A stretch of DNA of 12,542 nucleotides from Nitrososphaerota archaeon (GTDB taxonomy: Archaea; Thermoproteota; Nitrososphaeria; Nitrososphaerales; Gagatemarchaeaceae): NCBI GenBank assembly GCA_005877365.1, contig VBPP01000196.1:1-12542 (forward strand), read 5' to 3'. Each line of letters begins with the position of its first letter. Positions within the stretch are counted from its first letter, which is position 1. Positions 11,464 through 12,542 of the stretch are shown here, piece after piece. The translations under genes were made by a program, and so were the position numbers. The notes under the pieces were generated by a model that did no database searches, had not been told where the DNA came from, and saw only the letters and a program-made list of their open reading frames with translations.

Positions 11464-12542
11464 TTGCGGGTCGATTCGGTCGAGTCCTTCCCTATCAGAG
11501 TGAGGAGGAAGGAGAGGCTAGTCGCCGCCTCCTTCGCTTACCCTGACTATCAGGCAGTCTTGGTGCGCGTCGCGTGCGACGGTGTGGCCGGGTGGGGAGA
11601 GGCGATGACGAGGTCCGGACCGAAGATAACCGCCCTGCTCGTCGAGGAGTATCTCGGACCAATGATAGTTGGAAAGAAATTCGAGTCACCCGAGAGCGTG
11701 TGGCACGCGATCTGGAGGGAGCTTAGGGTGAGGGGGCACACCAGGGGGGTTGAGGTGGAGGGGTTGAGCGGAATTGAGATTGCTGTCCAGGATGCTTACG
11801 CGAGACTCCGGGGGTCTCCGGTCTCGAACCTTCTCGGTAGAAGGAGAGCTTCAGAAGTTCCAGCGTACGCGGGGTCCCTCTTCACTTCGAGAGGGCCCCT
11901 CAAGAGTCAGGTCGAGGTCGTCAAATCGCTCGGACTCATGGGGGCCAAGGTGAAGGTTGGATTCGGGGCAGAGAGGGACTTCGCCTCGCTGAGCGAGGTC
12001 AGGAGAGGCTGGGAAGAATGCGAGCTGATAGCAGACGCGAACGGCGCATACGAACCCGACGAGGCCTTGAAGGTGGCCGGCAAGATCAAAGGTCTGGACT
12101 TGGCGTGGTTCGAGGAACCCGTCCCCCCCGACGACCTCGAGGGCTATCGGAGGTTTGCGAGGGAAGACCCCCTCCCCGTGGGGGCAGGGGAAACCTGGTT
12201 CGTGTCGGACTTCTCCGAACCGATCGAGGAGAAACTGATTGATGTGGTCGAACCCAGCGTCAGCCGGTGCGGTGGGATCGGGGTGGCCTGGGGAGTATCG
12301 CAAGATGCCGCGAGGCGAGGAATCGGGTTCTCACCGATGCTCGGAATGAATTCGGCCGTATCTCTTGCCGCCTCCCTTCAACTCGCCGCGGCAGCCGGGA
12401 AGCTCGTCGGGGCAGAATACGACCCCTTCGGCAATCCGTTGCTCAACGAACTGAGCCCTGGCTTTCCTCGATTGAGAGGCGGGAAACTTCAGGTGCCGGA
12501 GGGAAATGGACTGGGTATCGAGGTCGACATGAGATTCGTCAA
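11464..12542 (+). CDS. Enolase-superfamily (mandelate racemase/muconate lactonizing type) enzyme, partial at right edge
   Basis: 359 codons are visible; the gene runs off the right edge but is nearly complete. The N-terminal cap is RVDSVESFPIRV. In the barrel domain, the lysine motif KVK is at 162-164, and the three metal ligands are D191 (ADANGAY), E217 (WFEEP) and E243 (GAGET), followed by CGGIG (269-273). The superfamily abstracts a proton next to a carboxylate and stabilises the enolate on Mg; members are sugar-acid dehydratases, racemases and cycloisomerases. The His-Asp dyad of mandelate racemase-type members is not seen: S265 stands where Asp is usual (VEPSVSR), and the later PH motif reads FSPMLGMNS. 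The reaction therefore cannot be assigned. I chose TTG 11464 because the family N-terminus starts there; GTG 11500 would remove the first strand. Confidence 0.87.
   Translation, partial: MRVDSVESFPIRVRRKERLVAASFAYPDYQAVLVRVACDGVAGWGEAMTRSGPKITALLVEEYLGPMIVGKKFESPESVWHAIWRELRVRGHTRGVEVEGLSGIEIAVQDAYARLRGSPVSNLLGRRRASEVPAYAGSLFTSRGPLKSQVEVVKSLGLMGAKVKVGFGAERDFASLSEVRRGWEECELIADANGAYEPDEALKVAGKIKGLDLAWFEEPVPPDDLEGYRRFAREDPLPVGAGETWFVSDFSEPIEEKLIDVVEPSVSRCGGIGVAWGVSQDAARRGIGFSPMLGMNSAVSLAASLQLAAAAGKLVGAEYDPFGNPLLNELSPGFPRLRGGKLQVPEGNGLGIEVDMRFV

Noticed and set aside
11851..12303. Minus-strand open frame of 150 codons
   Set aside because: It is antisense to the enolase-superfamily gene, which has all metal-ligand motifs in frame.

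Overview
The window looks archaeal. Most genes can be read from TTG, GTG or ATG codons that lie about 27-31 bases downstream of a TATA-like box, as in leaderless archaeal transcripts. Arginine is mostly AGG/AGA, the sequence is GC-rich, and the gene content is archaeal in style: a Hef-type helicase, an Icc-like phosphoesterase, CoxG, membrane-anchored winged-helix proteins and zinc ribbons. An uncultivated Thermoproteota-like lineage is plausible, but no gene here fixes the phylum. No rRNA, tRNA, CRISPR array or insertion sequence was recognised. Genes fill the window densely, and no gene-free stretch exceeds about 130 bases.

Left part (1-5756): the 5' end of an aspartate-semialdehyde dehydrogenase gene (minus) diverges from a Hef/FANCM-type helicase without a nuclease domain (plus). 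Facing the helicase is a minus-strand gene run, read right to left: acyl-CoA dehydrogenase, CoxG-like SRPBCC protein, six-hairpin glycosidase, metallophosphoesterase. The first three overlap by 1-4 bases (GTGA and TAATG junctions). The phosphoesterase follows after 93 bases that contain two palindromes.

Middle (5757-6658) is the most unusual region. A 245-base internal piece of the acyl-CoA dehydrogenase gene (codons 133-214) is present a second time in inverted orientation at 5997-6241. It lies exactly between two genes that both lose their 3' ends there: a small zinc-ribbon gene (plus) and a UbiA-like membrane protein gene (minus). The copy differs from its source at only four positions, all synonymous third-codon positions, clustered near one end. 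It is in frame with the zinc-ribbon start, so the fusion reads as a 141-residue chimeric ORF. The two arms enclose the 5' ends of both the dehydrogenase and the zinc-ribbon gene, so recombination between them could in principle swap those 5' ends.

Right part (6659-12542): a UbiE-like methyltransferase gene diverges from the truncated UbiA-like gene around one symmetric TATA-like element. A minus-strand operon follows, read right to left: unknown 108-residue protein, 38-residue single-span membrane protein, NAD-dependent epimerase, endonuclease III, and a MazG-like protein whose C-terminus looks deleted or frameshifted. On the plus strand are a membrane-bound winged-helix regulator and a small two-span membrane protein. 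Two more minus-strand genes follow (a multi-zinc-finger protein and a helical protein of unknown function), then a partial enolase-superfamily gene that runs off the right edge. Three divergent gene pairs appear to share one central TATA element each.

No complete new defence or mobile system is evident. The strongest signal is the inverted, gene-interrupting acyl-CoA dehydrogenase fragment. Whether it is natural or an assembly product has to be settled first.
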